The translations under genes and the position numbers were made by a program. From Wuchereria bancrofti (Eukaryota; Nematoda; Chromadorea; Rhabditida; Onchocercidae), in the NCBI GenBank assembly GCA_005281725.1, contig SSBO01000001.1, positions 3,952,399 to 4,016,398 on the forward strand: 64,000 bases of DNA. Direction: 5' to 3'. Numbering within the stretch: position 1 is the stretch's first letter; every line of letters starts with the position of its first letter. This document shows, in pieces, positions 49,372 to 60,600 of the stretch. A model generated the notes under the pieces. The model saw only the letters and a program-made list of their open reading frames with translations, had not been told where the DNA came from and made no database searches.

Positions 49372-49668
49372 TCATATTTTTCCTCCTTCCTCCCTTCTTT
49401 TTGCTGTGGTGATTTGTTGAATGTAATTGATACACTTGTCGTTTGTAGATTCAAGCGTAGTGATGCACAATTGAATTTTTTGGAGTTTGTCTTCGAGTAT
49501 TCTTTTCCTTAGTATATAGAATTCTTCCTGTTGTTCCAATATCGTATTTGGCTCCGGAGACACAAAATGTATTAATTTTACCTCTTTGAGAAGATTGGCA
49601 AACCTTTCCTTTGCCGGTTTGATGCTTACTGTAATGTTGTTAGATATGGTTTCGGCTCGTGGCCCCAC
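49372..49668 (-). pseudogene. Gag-like N-terminal frame
   Basis: A 99-codon frame that opens directly inside the 5' LTR with GPRAETISNNI and continues as a charged helix-rich sequence, as in BEL/Pao gag. The first codon is GTG; no ATG is present at this place. Downstream the frame is lost. Confidence 0.55.
49654..49667 (-). other. Candidate primer-binding site
   Basis: On the minus strand TGGGGCCACGAGCC lies a few bases after the 5' LTR end, with the TGG start expected for pairing with a tRNA CCA end. The tRNA could not be named from memory. Confidence 0.4.
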
Positions 49669-49672
49669 AAAA

Positions 49673-50124
49673 TATTACGAATTTTTTTGTCTTGGAAAGT
49701 TTTATCAAGGATCAGGAACAAACAGGGCATTTTAGTGCACAATGTAACAATGGTGTTACCTGTCGACCGTGGAAGCAAAATTATTGGCGTCGGTTATGAA
49801 CTCCCAATCAGATTACTGAATCTTTATTTTGAAATGAAAAATACCAATCAGCTGAGTAGCTAACAGATGTTTTTTTGGATATACAAGGAATTGTAAAGAT
49901 TCAATTACACATAAAGATTTTAACAAGATCAAATCGAAAAATTAGCATGTGAATTTAGTTAAATTAAGGTAACAAAAAACGCATAAAAAATGAATATGAG
50001 GAATATAAAACTAGTTAAATGATTCATAACACTGTTAACATTTGTTTACAATTTGAATAAATTCTTTTTTTATAAATTTATTTTATTATCTCATCAGAGT
50101 TTTGCGATATTGAAATTAGCGACA
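49673..50124 (-). repeat. 5' LTR of the BEL/Pao element
   Basis: About 452 bp. Minus-strand start TGTCGCTAATTTC; end near CGTAATA. It contains about 110 bp (roughly 49760-49890) missing from the other LTR and many single-base differences, indicating an old insertion. Confidence 0.85.
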
Positions 50125-50577
50125 GGGACAACTCTACGCCATTCAACCATCTTCCTGCCCAGCCATTCACTTCTACAAAAATTATGATTTTCGTTTGTCA
50201 AGTACCACTACTTTTTTATTGGCATGCAGCACTCAAATGCCATCACATCAGCAGCAAAGTTTCAGAAGACCGAATAGAGCAGACTCATTGGAACACAGAA
50301 GTGCTTACGAGCGAATACTTTTAAAATATTATAGATCACTTAGTTAAATTTTACCTAAGCTAAGAGACATTACTACTGCTTACCTAAGGCGTTATCGAAA
50401 CTGAATATACCAGGCATAATGTTTTGTTTAATGTTCTGAATGAAGCAAACCAATGGCAATTTGCTGTTATATCACAGACGTTCTAATTTTAATCGATTCA
50501 AACTCCGTATTTTCAAATGAATGCATTGAATGTGACACGTAAAATTTATACGTATGTAAAGCAAAGACAAACTTACC

Positions 50578-51001
50578 AGCAGTGCACATTGAAACAGAGA
50601 TTCAAGCTGGCTAGAAGCTCTCTGCTTATTTCTTCTATATACAGCTGTGTCATAGTGAAACGTGGAGCATAATATGAAAAATTACTTGCCTACTCTGTAT
50701 TATTTGCTCTCAAAAGATATCAATCACCTCGTCATTTTAAATCCATTGAGCTTTCTGGACACTACAGGAAGAGAGAAATCATGTTGCCAGTCTTTCGTCA
50801 TAAAGTTGTTGTTGCGTAAGGAAAGATGATGGAATTTGAGTTAATGTGTTCAATACCAGATTGATAATTATTCAGTTTCAGGGTGTAAATGAGCGATGTT
50901 AACCATTCAGTGGCTATCACAGTGTAAGAGCGCTTTATTCGTTCCACTACAGTGTACAACGGAAGGTGCATTATACTTTCCTTTGGAATCTCGTCTGTCA
51001 T
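50578..51001 (-). pseudogene. F-box-like gene fragment, copy 2
   Basis: Exact counterpart of the fragment at 35267-35690, with the same open frame and the same unresolved join. No independent change seen. Confidence 0.33.
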
Positions 51002-51560
51002 GTAATTCTTCTTATTCACATTTTTAAATAATAATTTTACGATCATTTTGTGCCTAATATTCAGAAAATATATTTGAAAAGTAGTATAGTGGGAAATATT
51101 ACAATATTAGCGCTTTTGTCGGTAAAAACATATCGATTCTGGCTAAGCACTCAAGTGGCATTTCAATCTTACACATACATTCTTTTTGGATCTTATTATC
51201 ATTGGTAGAGAAGCGTTAATTCTAACATTCTTACGTTGACAAACTTGATAAACTGGAAAAGTTGATAAACTTCAAAAAACTAAGATTATCATCAAAATAC
51301 CCGGCCGGCCGTGATAGTGTTACGGTTATAAGGAAGTGCGTTACGGTTGCACGTAAAAAGGTGAAGGCAAATCTTCCCGAAACTTTTTTCCCTCAAAAGA
51401 TAGAATGATGAATTGCTGATGTGAGATGAATAGTTCACTTTCTGGTTGATCATTGCAATAAAATGAAATATGACTATAACTAGTTTTAATTCTTACGTGG
51501 CGCATCTTTTGATCAGCATGCCTTCTTTCGCTCCTTCCTCTATTTTATAGTGCTTATGAA

Positions 51561-51593
51561 GGAAATGTGATGTTCATAAACCATCACATTTCC
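51561..51593. repeat. Copy of the 12-bp inverted repeat
   Basis: Same GGAAATGTGATG / CATCACATTTCC arms as at 36250-36282, carried along with block C. Confidence 0.5.
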
Positions 51594-51989
51594 ATAAAGA
51601 TACAGATATTTCAATGCACACTACGCATACTTGACATTAATTGAAACTTGATTCTTTATCTAATTTCAATGTTATTTATGTTGCATAATTAGAACTAGCA
51701 GATCTGTGATGCTGGCCTTCAAGTTCTGGCGAAAGAAAAGGATAGCACGATGGTCTCAGTTTGACATGCTTAATATGTAGATAACAAAGTGGTGATACGT
51801 CATATCTTTACCTTTACTGCATTCTCTACTATTTCACACTGACTTCTCATTTCCTACATTTCGTGCAAAACATGTACAATACAACCATATTTCTTTATAA
51901 CATATTCGGTTCTCTTAGCATACTGCTTCGAATTTACGTGTTTTGCATAAGTGCAGAAAGGAATGCTGGTATGAATGCATTGCAGGAAA

Positions 51990-52159
51990 ATGATGTTCCA
52001 GATAATACTTAATGTATCGTTATTGATCGCTATGATTTCTGCCGATAGTTTCTCATCCCTTGCCTCTCTGAAAGCATTGATAGGAGCTGAGAGAGATATT
52101 CCGGTAATGATTAACGCTTACGTGGAAAAAGAGTTAGAAAAACTTGATTATTTAAAAAA
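51990..52159 (+). pseudogene. Orphan P4H exon 1 with promoter region
   Basis: Identical by eye to P4H-1 exon 1 (36679-36848), including signal peptide, splice donor and about 1.9 kb of upstream sequence. No exon 2 follows: the copy breaks off at 52506 in intron 1. If transcribed, it would read from the donor into repeat sequence or a short secreted peptide of about 57 residues ending at the TAA that overlaps the donor. The next true P4H exons downstream, from 57666, have their own exon 1. Confidence 0.8.
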
Positions 52160-52520
52160 GTAAGCGCTTTTGCTTTCTTTAAAGCCGAATTTGACTCTTA
52201 CTTTTCATTCCATTCTTTATTTCAATGTAAAACTTACGTAAAAGTCATAACATCGTGATTTTTTTAAATCTCTCCCCCACTGGCAGATTATAATGAGGCG
52301 TAAATGCTAACTGTTAGCAAATCGAAATGACTAGTGAGTCTTTCGATAAATGAATAATATTTCCTCTCCTCTGTCTTTTTTCCACGTTTAATGCTAACAC
52401 AATCATGTATAGCAAAATAAATTTTAGACTCATTAAATTTAAAATACCTTGCAATATATAACTTTCAAAACTAACTCTTAATGCAGCAAAAGTAACAAAA
52501 ACGTAGAGTAAAAAAAAACA

Positions 52521-52744
52521 TAGTGTACGGTTATAAGGAAGTGCGTTACGGTTGCACGTAAAAAGGTGAAGGCAAATCTTCCCGAAACTTTTTTCCCTCA
52601 AAAGATAGAATGATGAATTGCTGATGTGAGATGAATAGTTCACTTTCTGGTTGATCATTGCAATAAAATGAAATATGACTATAACTAGTTTTAATTCTTA
52701 CGTGGCGCATCTTTTGATCAGCATGCCTTCTTTCGCTCCTTCCT
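52521..52744. repeat. Extra partial copy of block C (36004-36228)
   Basis: About 225 bp from the P4H-1 upstream region, present a third time in the same orientation directly after block C copy 2, with one base deleted near its start. It is separated from block A copy 2 by a short AT-rich/poly-T linker (52745-52781). Confidence 0.85.
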
Positions 52745-52878
52745 ATATATATTAATGTCTGTTTTTGAACCCTTTTTTTTTTTGAATGAGTTTTGACACA
52801 AAGTAGACTTGTTCATGGGATGTTAATTCTTCTTGTGTTAGCAATTATCATTCACTGTTTGTATTCATGCACTCAAAC

Positions 52879-52879
52879 N
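52879..52879. other. Single undetermined base (N)
   Basis: The only ambiguous base noticed in the window. It falls at the small deletion near the left edge of block A copy 2 and removes the splice donor of the last recognised F-box exon. It may mark a contig join. Confidence 0.95.
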
Positions 52880-52880
52880 C

Positions 52881-55013
52881 TTGAAATGTAATTTTCGAAA
52901 CTCATCATTTTTCAAATCTCTAGCTACCATATGGGTAGGGTCATGCAAACATAATTCTCTTAACGTAAGCGGTAGCAATTTCTTCATAAAATATCGTGTC
53001 TCAACTATTTCTGATTCGTAAACATATACGGAGAGATATTTGGCGGTGAGTTGTTGCAGCATTCGACATTCTTGATACAATGGTTTACTACTCAGTGATA
53101 GAAGTGATGGCGGTAACGTCAGTTTGCACAAGCACCTCAAATTGCCTTAAATTAAAATTCCGGTGATTAATTATTTGTGCGTGATTGTTAACTGTATGCA
53201 ATTCTCGCTTTAATGCACATGCGAATTGCTAAAGTGCGCAAAATTCAATAACTCACATTTTATAAATGCATTCTTTTTCACTGTGAGCGATGTTTAAAAA
53301 ATGCAAACATTAGTAGTTTATTGTAACTATGATAGCAACTGATAAACTTGTTAAATGGTTTTCCTCTTCTTCTTTCTCATTAATTAAATAACTGATAATT
53401 GACATTTATTATTAAATTCCAACTCACACAGTGCTTTCAGATAAATGACACCATCGGGTGTATGTACCAAGGTGCCCATAAGGCATAGATATTTTAACGA
53501 ATTCGAATATTTGTCGGAGATCTTTTCCATAGCCACTGCTGTCAACGACACGCCCTGTAAAAATGACAGTGATTGTTGTTGTAACTTCTCCTCACAAAGC
53601 TTTTTTACTGAGACTTACCTCAATTTTATAGCTGTACAGTTATCATGTCAGATCGAGTATGATGTACTAAAGCCTCTTTCAGTCTCATCTATCAAAGTAA
53701 TGCATATTTCGAAAAATTTCTGCTATTCAATAACTTCTAGTCTTTTGAAATTTAATATGAAATTTTGTAACCTGTAATTTTAACATTCTAATAGCATTTG
53801 CTTGCAAATTCTCTATGTGTTCCCCACGTATTACATTTGTTGCTTTGCGTGGAGTATCAAATCGTTTTAAAATACGTAAAACCAGTAATCTCTTGATTGA
53901 AAATATTGCTTCTATTTTTTCGTGTAAATTCGATTCTCTAAAGAGGAAAACTAGTTAATTAAATTCTATAATAAGATGGAAATATAATTCTATTCTATAA
54001 TAAGAAGTTATGATTGTATAACACGAAGTGGCAGCTGTACCGGTGGTATCAAAGCCTAGAAAAATGGCAGAAACCTAAAGCGAAACAAATGATACTCTTT
54101 TGTCTTGTCGATTAAGATTAGTAGTCCAAGCTGCAATTGACCGTGGACTAGTTAACATTTTGGGATTCTTCATAGACTTCAATTTTAATGGTATCAGATA
54201 GTGCAGTGAAAGGCATACAATATCGATGATTCTTTTCATTTTAGGTAGCAGATGATCCCACGCAATTTATAGCATTTTACGATGATTCAATTAATTTATA
54301 GGGAGATCAAGAGGATGTTAAGTCTTACTTATCAAAAATATCACAAGGTAGAGTGAGTTCTCGAAGGTTTGATAAACAGCCGAACGATGTAGCAGGAATT
54401 GTGCGAATATGGTCCATGCTACTAATCACAAGCTTTTGTATAAACGGGGAACTGCGAAGTGCTTTCGCTAGTTTGTTAACATCCTGAATAAGACTATTTC
54501 AGTTGGTTGACTAATATTAAGTATTTTCTATAATATTAGGCATTTTTGCTCGAAATACAACTATTACGATAACTAACTTGGAAAAAGTAAATGACAAACT
54601 AGCGTTGTATTAAATGGACAGCAAGACATGTGTTGTGAAACATACGGTATTTTCCGTACTATTATGTATTTCCAATATGTAGCGATCAGAAGAGAGAACA
54701 ATGCCTACTTTGTGTGCCGTAATACGATTAATATCACTCCACTGTAAAAGTTTTAGCGATACAATGCCCAGATGAACGACGACACATGTTTCATGATTCA
54801 AACTACTTAAAACCATTTTGATCATTATTAGATTAGCACCAATAGAAAGCAACAAACTGGGTGTAACAAATTATACAAGCGTTTATTAATAATAGAGAAT
54901 CGAGCCCTTTCTCTAGGCGCAAGTTGTTCGAATATTTCTACAATCGTTTCATCCGACAGCATTCCATGAGTTTTCTCGACGAGCAATTTTTTATCACCAC
55001 CAATCGGTTTCAT
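52881..55013 (-). CDS. F-box / leucine-rich-repeat protein, copy 2
   Basis: Same exons as copy 1 at a constant offset of 22536: F-box start at 55013, LRR exons leftward. It differs at the 3' end, where the deletion and N at 52873-52880 destroy the donor that follows the HFK codons. The last exon therefore cannot be joined as in copy 1, and a functional product is less certain. The same unresolved frame change follows the F-box. Confidence 0.5.
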
Positions 55014-57313
55014 TATACAAAACAGGAATGAAAATTTGAAATTACCAAATACTTTTAACAAACAGCAATAGCCATCCTTCTCTCTTTTCCATCTAATTAT
55101 TTCTTTAGAAACTGCAATTTCGATTTAAAAAAAGATGCCTTTAGGATGGACCAGCAGGTGCAACATGCAAAATGACTTTCAGAAACAACTGAGATATTTT
55201 TTTGTATTCTAGTGGTGACACATACTGCTACAAAATAATATAAAAAAATATTTCCTAAGTAAGAAAGTTCTCAGAAATGTACACTCAGAAATACACTGAA
55301 ATACACACTCAAACTGAGATATACAATCAAACTGAAATTTTGGTTTTATTTGGTAGTTTCAGATTTTTGTTGTTATTTTGTACAATGGAAGTAAGGATAA
55401 AAAAATTTCTTGTAGTTTTTTAAATGGGACGATTACACAAGTATTAGATGCAACTTACATGTAGGAAAAGGTTTGGCTCTCTACTATTAATTAACTATTC
55501 TAGCTATCTCCTGGCGCTAATCTATTGGCCAGAAATTGCTTTAATCACAAAATGTGGGATTAAAATGTGGAAAACTACAAATAGTGAAGGAACATGTACT
55601 ATAAGTAAGTAACATGCAATTGGTATGATTCAGCATATCGTTTGACTTATTACTGAATTTGTCCCGAAATGAGGAATAAATGACATAGAATTAGGGCTAA
55701 AGATTGTTGTGCAAAAAAGACAAAATGGCTTTGCTACTCATTGTCCCAGTCACTTGAGTACATATTTCATTGGTGTGTTAAATACACCTTAGCTACACTC
55801 AATTATATTAGAATTCAGCAAATATTTGAAGGCAGTTCCTGTGACAATAACAAAGAGATTAATAAAAAAGACGATTAATGGAAAGTAGCAAACATATGAT
55901 GATGACTTTATGAAAATTAAACAAAAACGAGACTCTATGATCAAAAGGCGAAAAATTTTTTACACCGATCCAAAGGCTTATTTTGCGTGTTATTGTTTAA
56001 TGTTGTGATGATGGACTGCATTATAGATGAAAGTGATGCACTATATATGAACATCGTTACACAAAAAATTAAAAAAATTAACATTAGAGATCAAATAATG
56101 GAGCTTAAAGTTTTACACTTTTCCTACAATCGTTTTCTGCTTAATAAGTCTCAATTTATTCATTAATTTATATTTAAGGCACAAGTAGATTTAATAGTAA
56201 TGTTGACGGATCGATCTTGTTCAGGATCAAATTTGCAGGAATTAATTAACTTATGTAAAATGATATTTCTAATCCTTTTTTAATCAATTCATCCCATATT
56301 TTATAGTTATATATGGTTGTGAGGAGGGGAAATAAATATATTCCCGAAGAAAAATTGATGTGGTAGTGCTGAAAATTTAGATCACCGCGTGCAGTGATGG
56401 ACGGCGAAGATTTAGCCCCCTCTTCATTCTTCATTGTTTTTCTATTTCTATATTTGGTTTTCTATGCCACTTTTTTAATCTTTCGCCTTCTTTCTTGGCA
56501 TCTATCTATAAAAACGACAAATTATAATATCTTAATTTCAAACTTTCTAGGATTGTAAATGTTTGTTGAAGACTAGAAGAAATGAAAAAGGACTGAAGGT
56601 TAGAATATATTTCCTTTTATTTCAATCGTCAAGTGCCTGGATAGTTCCTTTTTATTTCAATAGTAAAATCGTTTCACTGTTATATTTAGCTATAATTAAG
56701 GGTTTCAAAAGAAACCGAAACGAAATGGAAGGGTCAGGAACTACAAGACATACTTTATAAGGCCATTACGGAGGAAGAATTGGATTATATGAAAATGTGA
56801 AAGATTGAAATGTGAAACTTCGAGAATATTGCCACCATATGTGGTTGACACAGTCTTCCGGAAACATGGAAGTAACAACCGACTTCCTCCGGAATGAGTA
56901 GTTGGGCAGTGCACTTAGAAGAAGGGCAGTCGCCGCAAATCCTGCCATCGCTGTTAGCAAATGTCATCATCCATCCACTACAGCTGACTGCAGTAACTCT
57001 CCGCTTTTTCCATTGTACATAGGAGAAAAAGAAAATGCAGGAAGGATAGACTGCCTTCTCGCCTGCCCTTCTTTTCAGCATTTTCGGGTCATATCCATCA
57101 CTTTTTCTCTCTCTTCCTTTCTTTCAAATTCCTTCTTCTCGTTAGATCTGTTCGTATTGATTTTATTTGACTGTCCGCAATTTTGTCTCTCTTTATCTGT
57201 CCAATAATAAATTTCCCTCCTTGTTTCATCTATAATTTATAGTGACCTAATAATGCTCAAATTTCTGTCATCACTTCTCTCCTCTAATTTTTCAGAGTTT
57301 AGGATTGAAATTA

Positions 57314-57366
57314 GGACAATTACGATACTAAGGGCGCAAAAGTCGCTCTCAGCATCGTAATTATCC
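57314..57366 (-). ncRNA. Short hairpin with wobble-compatible arms
   Basis: Two 23-base arms separated by 7 bases. Read as minus-strand RNA the arms pair at 22 of 23 positions, three of them G-U; read as plus-strand RNA there are three mismatches and one G-U. That strand bias is what a structured minus-strand transcript would show. At 53 nt it is short for a typical miRNA precursor, and the flanks pair only weakly. A palindromic repeat end is equally possible. Confidence 0.25.
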
Positions 57367-57646
57367 GATTTTAAGTTACTTCCATATTTTCATTTTGCTC
57401 ATAGAAAAGAGAGTAGACATGGATGATATAGTATTATTTGGTATAAATTTTCCATTTAATGCAAAGTTTTTTAAAAGTCTTAAATTTTATTATTATAGCA
57501 TAGCAAAGATAGTGGATTGAAGCATCTGAATTATAATGAATAAATCAAATGATAACGTTTTACAATAGTTGCACTGTTTCTTTGTTACAAACGTATTCGT
57601 TCTAAAAGATTTGACATATCTTTATTATTTGTTGTTTTGACACTTC

Positions 57647-57657
57647 TTGTTTTCCAG
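57647..57657 (+). promoter_or_regulatory. Candidate spliced-leader acceptor of P4H-2
   Basis: TCTTGTTTTCCAG ends 8 bases before the ATG at 57666, with no upstream exon visible. This position and sequence are typical of nematode trans-splice acceptors. Inference. Confidence 0.5.
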
Positions 57658-57665
57658 AGCTAGTG

Positions 57666-60600
57666 ATGATAGTTAGTGTGGTGTTCATTTTGGCACTGCG
57701 GAGTACTACACATGCTGATTTATTTACATCGATCGCAGAAATGGAGTTACTTCTGGAAGCTGATAAGGGAATTCCTGATTTGCTCGATATGTACATCGAA
57801 AGGTTCCAACAACGTTTGGATGAAATCAAACAGTTTGTTTTATTCATTTATGTTGAAAGTTTAAAATTTTGGATGCCTTTAAAATATTGCGGCAGTTGAA
57901 TTATAATGTTCAGTTTTTTGATGTCCAAGATAATTTTATTTTTTATTATTTTTTTTTATTTTTCCCACAAATTTTATTATTTTTTAGGCTTTCAGTGGGG
58001 AAAAAACAGCTTGGCAATCGCAGTTTAGGAAGTGATATACGATTGCTAAGCAATCCAGTCAGTGCTTATCTGCTTATCAAAAGACTGATTGAGGAATGGG
58101 ATGATATAAAACGGTTGGCAGGAAGTGATATTGGCGAAGAGTTATTGAAGGAAATTTCAGAATTACGAGCAATGAATTATGTGAAAAACCCTACAACGGT
58201 ACTCTTTCATGGGTCCCTAACTTATCCCACTCTTTGATGTTAGCAGATTACTTCTCAATTCTATAATTTGCATGAAGAGAAAATCTTAAATTATCATAAT
58301 TATGAATTTTTTAACATTTACGGACACTTATAGGGTGGATATTCAGTAGTTTTTAATACAAGATTGGGCAAATGACCTCCTGCTTCAATGAAATACATTT
58401 TTGAGGAAGATTTGGTTGGAGCTGCGATAGCCTTACTTCGGCTGCAAGATACATATCGGCTAAATGTTAAGGAGATAGCTGATGGGAAAATTCTGAATGC
58501 TTCTGGTGTTCAACCGTTTACAGGTTTGAAAGCAAGTGAAATGAGGTTTCCAGTCCTTATATTTTAAACAGTTTAAATCCTTACCCTTAATGAATGTTTA
58601 TTTTAGTAGATAAATTTCTAGCTCTCTGGTAAAATAGGGTCTAGGAGTTTGATCAAATGGCAAACCCTACTTTTAAAGTTCAGCATAAAATGGATGAACA
58701 AAAAGTTTGCAATTATTTGAAAGTGTATTTGCTACTATTTTTTTTTCTTCTGTTTATCGAGGAAGTTTCAAGTTTCAGATATAAAAAAAACTAAGGGTAA
58801 TAAATAAGCATATATATATATTATAATTAGTACTTTTTAGAATACAAAAAGATTATGATTTTAAATCATAGCTGTTTTTCTAAAAATTCCGGTATGGAAT
58901 AAGATTTTATATATTTTCAGCCAGGGATTGCTTTGATATTGGTCGAGCAGCATACAATGTGAATGACTACTACCATACCTTAATATGGATGGAAGAGGCA
59001 CAGGAGCGGTTGCGGGATGAAATGCCGCACGAAACTGTGCAATTAAAGGAAATTTTGGAATATTTGGCTTTTGCACTGTTCAAACAAGGCAATCTGAAAC
59101 GCGCTCTTCTGCTCACTGAACAGCTGCATACAATTGGTTATTTTTTACTACTTGTAATGTTATTTGAATTTTAATTTGAAATTGTGTAAGTTCGCCCAAA
59201 ATTCTAAGATTTTTGCTACGTTGCTACCGTTAAAGATTATTATGATATATTTTGTAGAAACGTTCAATATATAAAAAGCTAAATATACCGAATTCAAATT
59301 TAGGTCAGATTATTTTTCGTAACCGACGATTAAATAATGTTCCTCTTCATCACAGATCCAAATCATCCACGCGCAAAAAACAACATTAAGTGGTATGAAG
59401 ACCTATTGGCTGAGGAAGGTCTGAAGCCGATTGATTATCGGCGAAATATTCCGCCAGTAACTAATCCTCGACCTAAGACTGGTTTGGAAACAGCGGAGCA
59501 TGATATCTACGAAGCCTTATGTAGAAACGAAATACCCGTGGTATTTTTTTTCTGTATCTTACTCACATTTGAACAAAATTGCTTTGGTTAACAATGACAA
59601 AATTTTAAAATAAGAAAATGTGTTGTCGAAAGCTAATCAGCTTCCTTTGAGCCAATTAAGAGGTAAATTAAAAACATAAACTGTTTGCACAATTTGGTTT
59701 CGGGAAGTCGATGATTAGCCGTTACTCGAATTTTGCTCTATGTAACTGCCTTCATAAAAAACAAAAAATTATTCAGGAGATAAAAATTAGTATGAGAGAC
59801 AAGCAGTTTAAGGCATTTTTTTATGGATATGAGAAGTTTCAATAAGTAGTTGTAAGCCTTTTATTCTTGTTTCCTTGCGATTTCTGGGCAAGAAATAAAA
59901 AAATCTGAAATTCCTAAATTTTTTTATTTTGAAAGCTTTTTGGACTCATCTGCACTTCTTTATTCACTCGTATTTTTTCACTTTCACTTTTTCAGTTGAA
60001 ACGTAAAAATTTTCAGAGCATTAAGGTAACGTCAAAACTTTACTGCTACTACAAAATGGATCGTCCATTTTTGCGTTTGGCTCCTTTCAAAGTTGAAATT
60101 TTAAGATTTAATCCACTCGCTGTATTGTTCCGTGATGTTATTACAGACGAAGAAATTACAATGATCCAAATGTTGGCGACACCGAGGGTATTCGTTATCT
60201 TAATAAGCATCTTAATATTGTCCTTTCTTTGTTTCCTTTATTACTATATTATTCCATATAAATAATTTTTAAAAGGTACTCTTTTGCAAATTGGTTATAA
60301 GGATTTTCGAAAGTAAAATTCAGTGTCGGGTTCTTTTTTTTTAACTTTTTTCTTCCTCACCCCCTTACTTTTTATTATTTTCATAGTTGCGAAGAGCTAC
60401 TGTGCAGAACTCGATAACTGGTGAACTTGAAACAGCATCATACCGAACAAGTAAAAGGTTAGCTGTAAACTTGCTCATATTCATGATTTGCTAGTTTGCC
60501 CTAAGTTTAAGAAACAGTTTAGCTGGGGAAAATACCTATAAATGTTTTCAGTTGAGAAATACCTGCGGAAGTTTCTGGAATATATGATGATTAATTGTAG

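Larger units (their letters stand above)
45010..50129 (-). mobile_element. Degenerate BEL/Pao-type LTR retrotransposon, minus orientation
   Basis: The element spans 45015-50124 with LTRs at each end and a perfect 5-bp target-site duplication GGGAC (45010-45014 and 50125-50129). On the minus strand, a primer-binding-like site and a gag-like frame follow the right LTR, then a reverse transcriptase with FLQLEL, ISSPFLLAATLN and the YVDNV catalytic box, then the family stretch YDPSDFLYPSVVRLKLFIQH, then frames of a possible envelope-like region. Stops and frame changes interrupt pol. Only about 0.8 kb lies between the RT thumb and the env-like frames, too little for RNase H plus integrase, so the element is internally deleted and cannot be autonomous. 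Confidence 0.85.
50133..52506. repeat. Duplicated block C, copy 2
   Basis: Matches 34822-37195 throughout by eye. It starts only a few bases after the retroelement's target-site duplication and ends inside P4H-1 intron 1; the other P4H-1 exons do not follow. Confidence 0.92.
52782..56363. repeat. Duplicated block A, copy 2
   Basis: Matches 30197-33827 apart from one substitution and a 49-50 bp deletion at 52873-52880, where the sequence reads tcaaac-N. It ends in the same 20-base string as copy 1 and then passes into the P4H-2 upstream region. Confidence 0.92.
56364..57657. other. Upstream region of P4H-2
   Basis: 1.3 kb of single-copy sequence between block A copy 2 and the P4H-2 start. 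It holds a strong short hairpin at 57314-57366 and pyrimidine-rich stretches. No convincing gene; overlapping open frames on both strands at about 56785-57207 are mutually exclusive and show no family. Confidence 0.5.
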
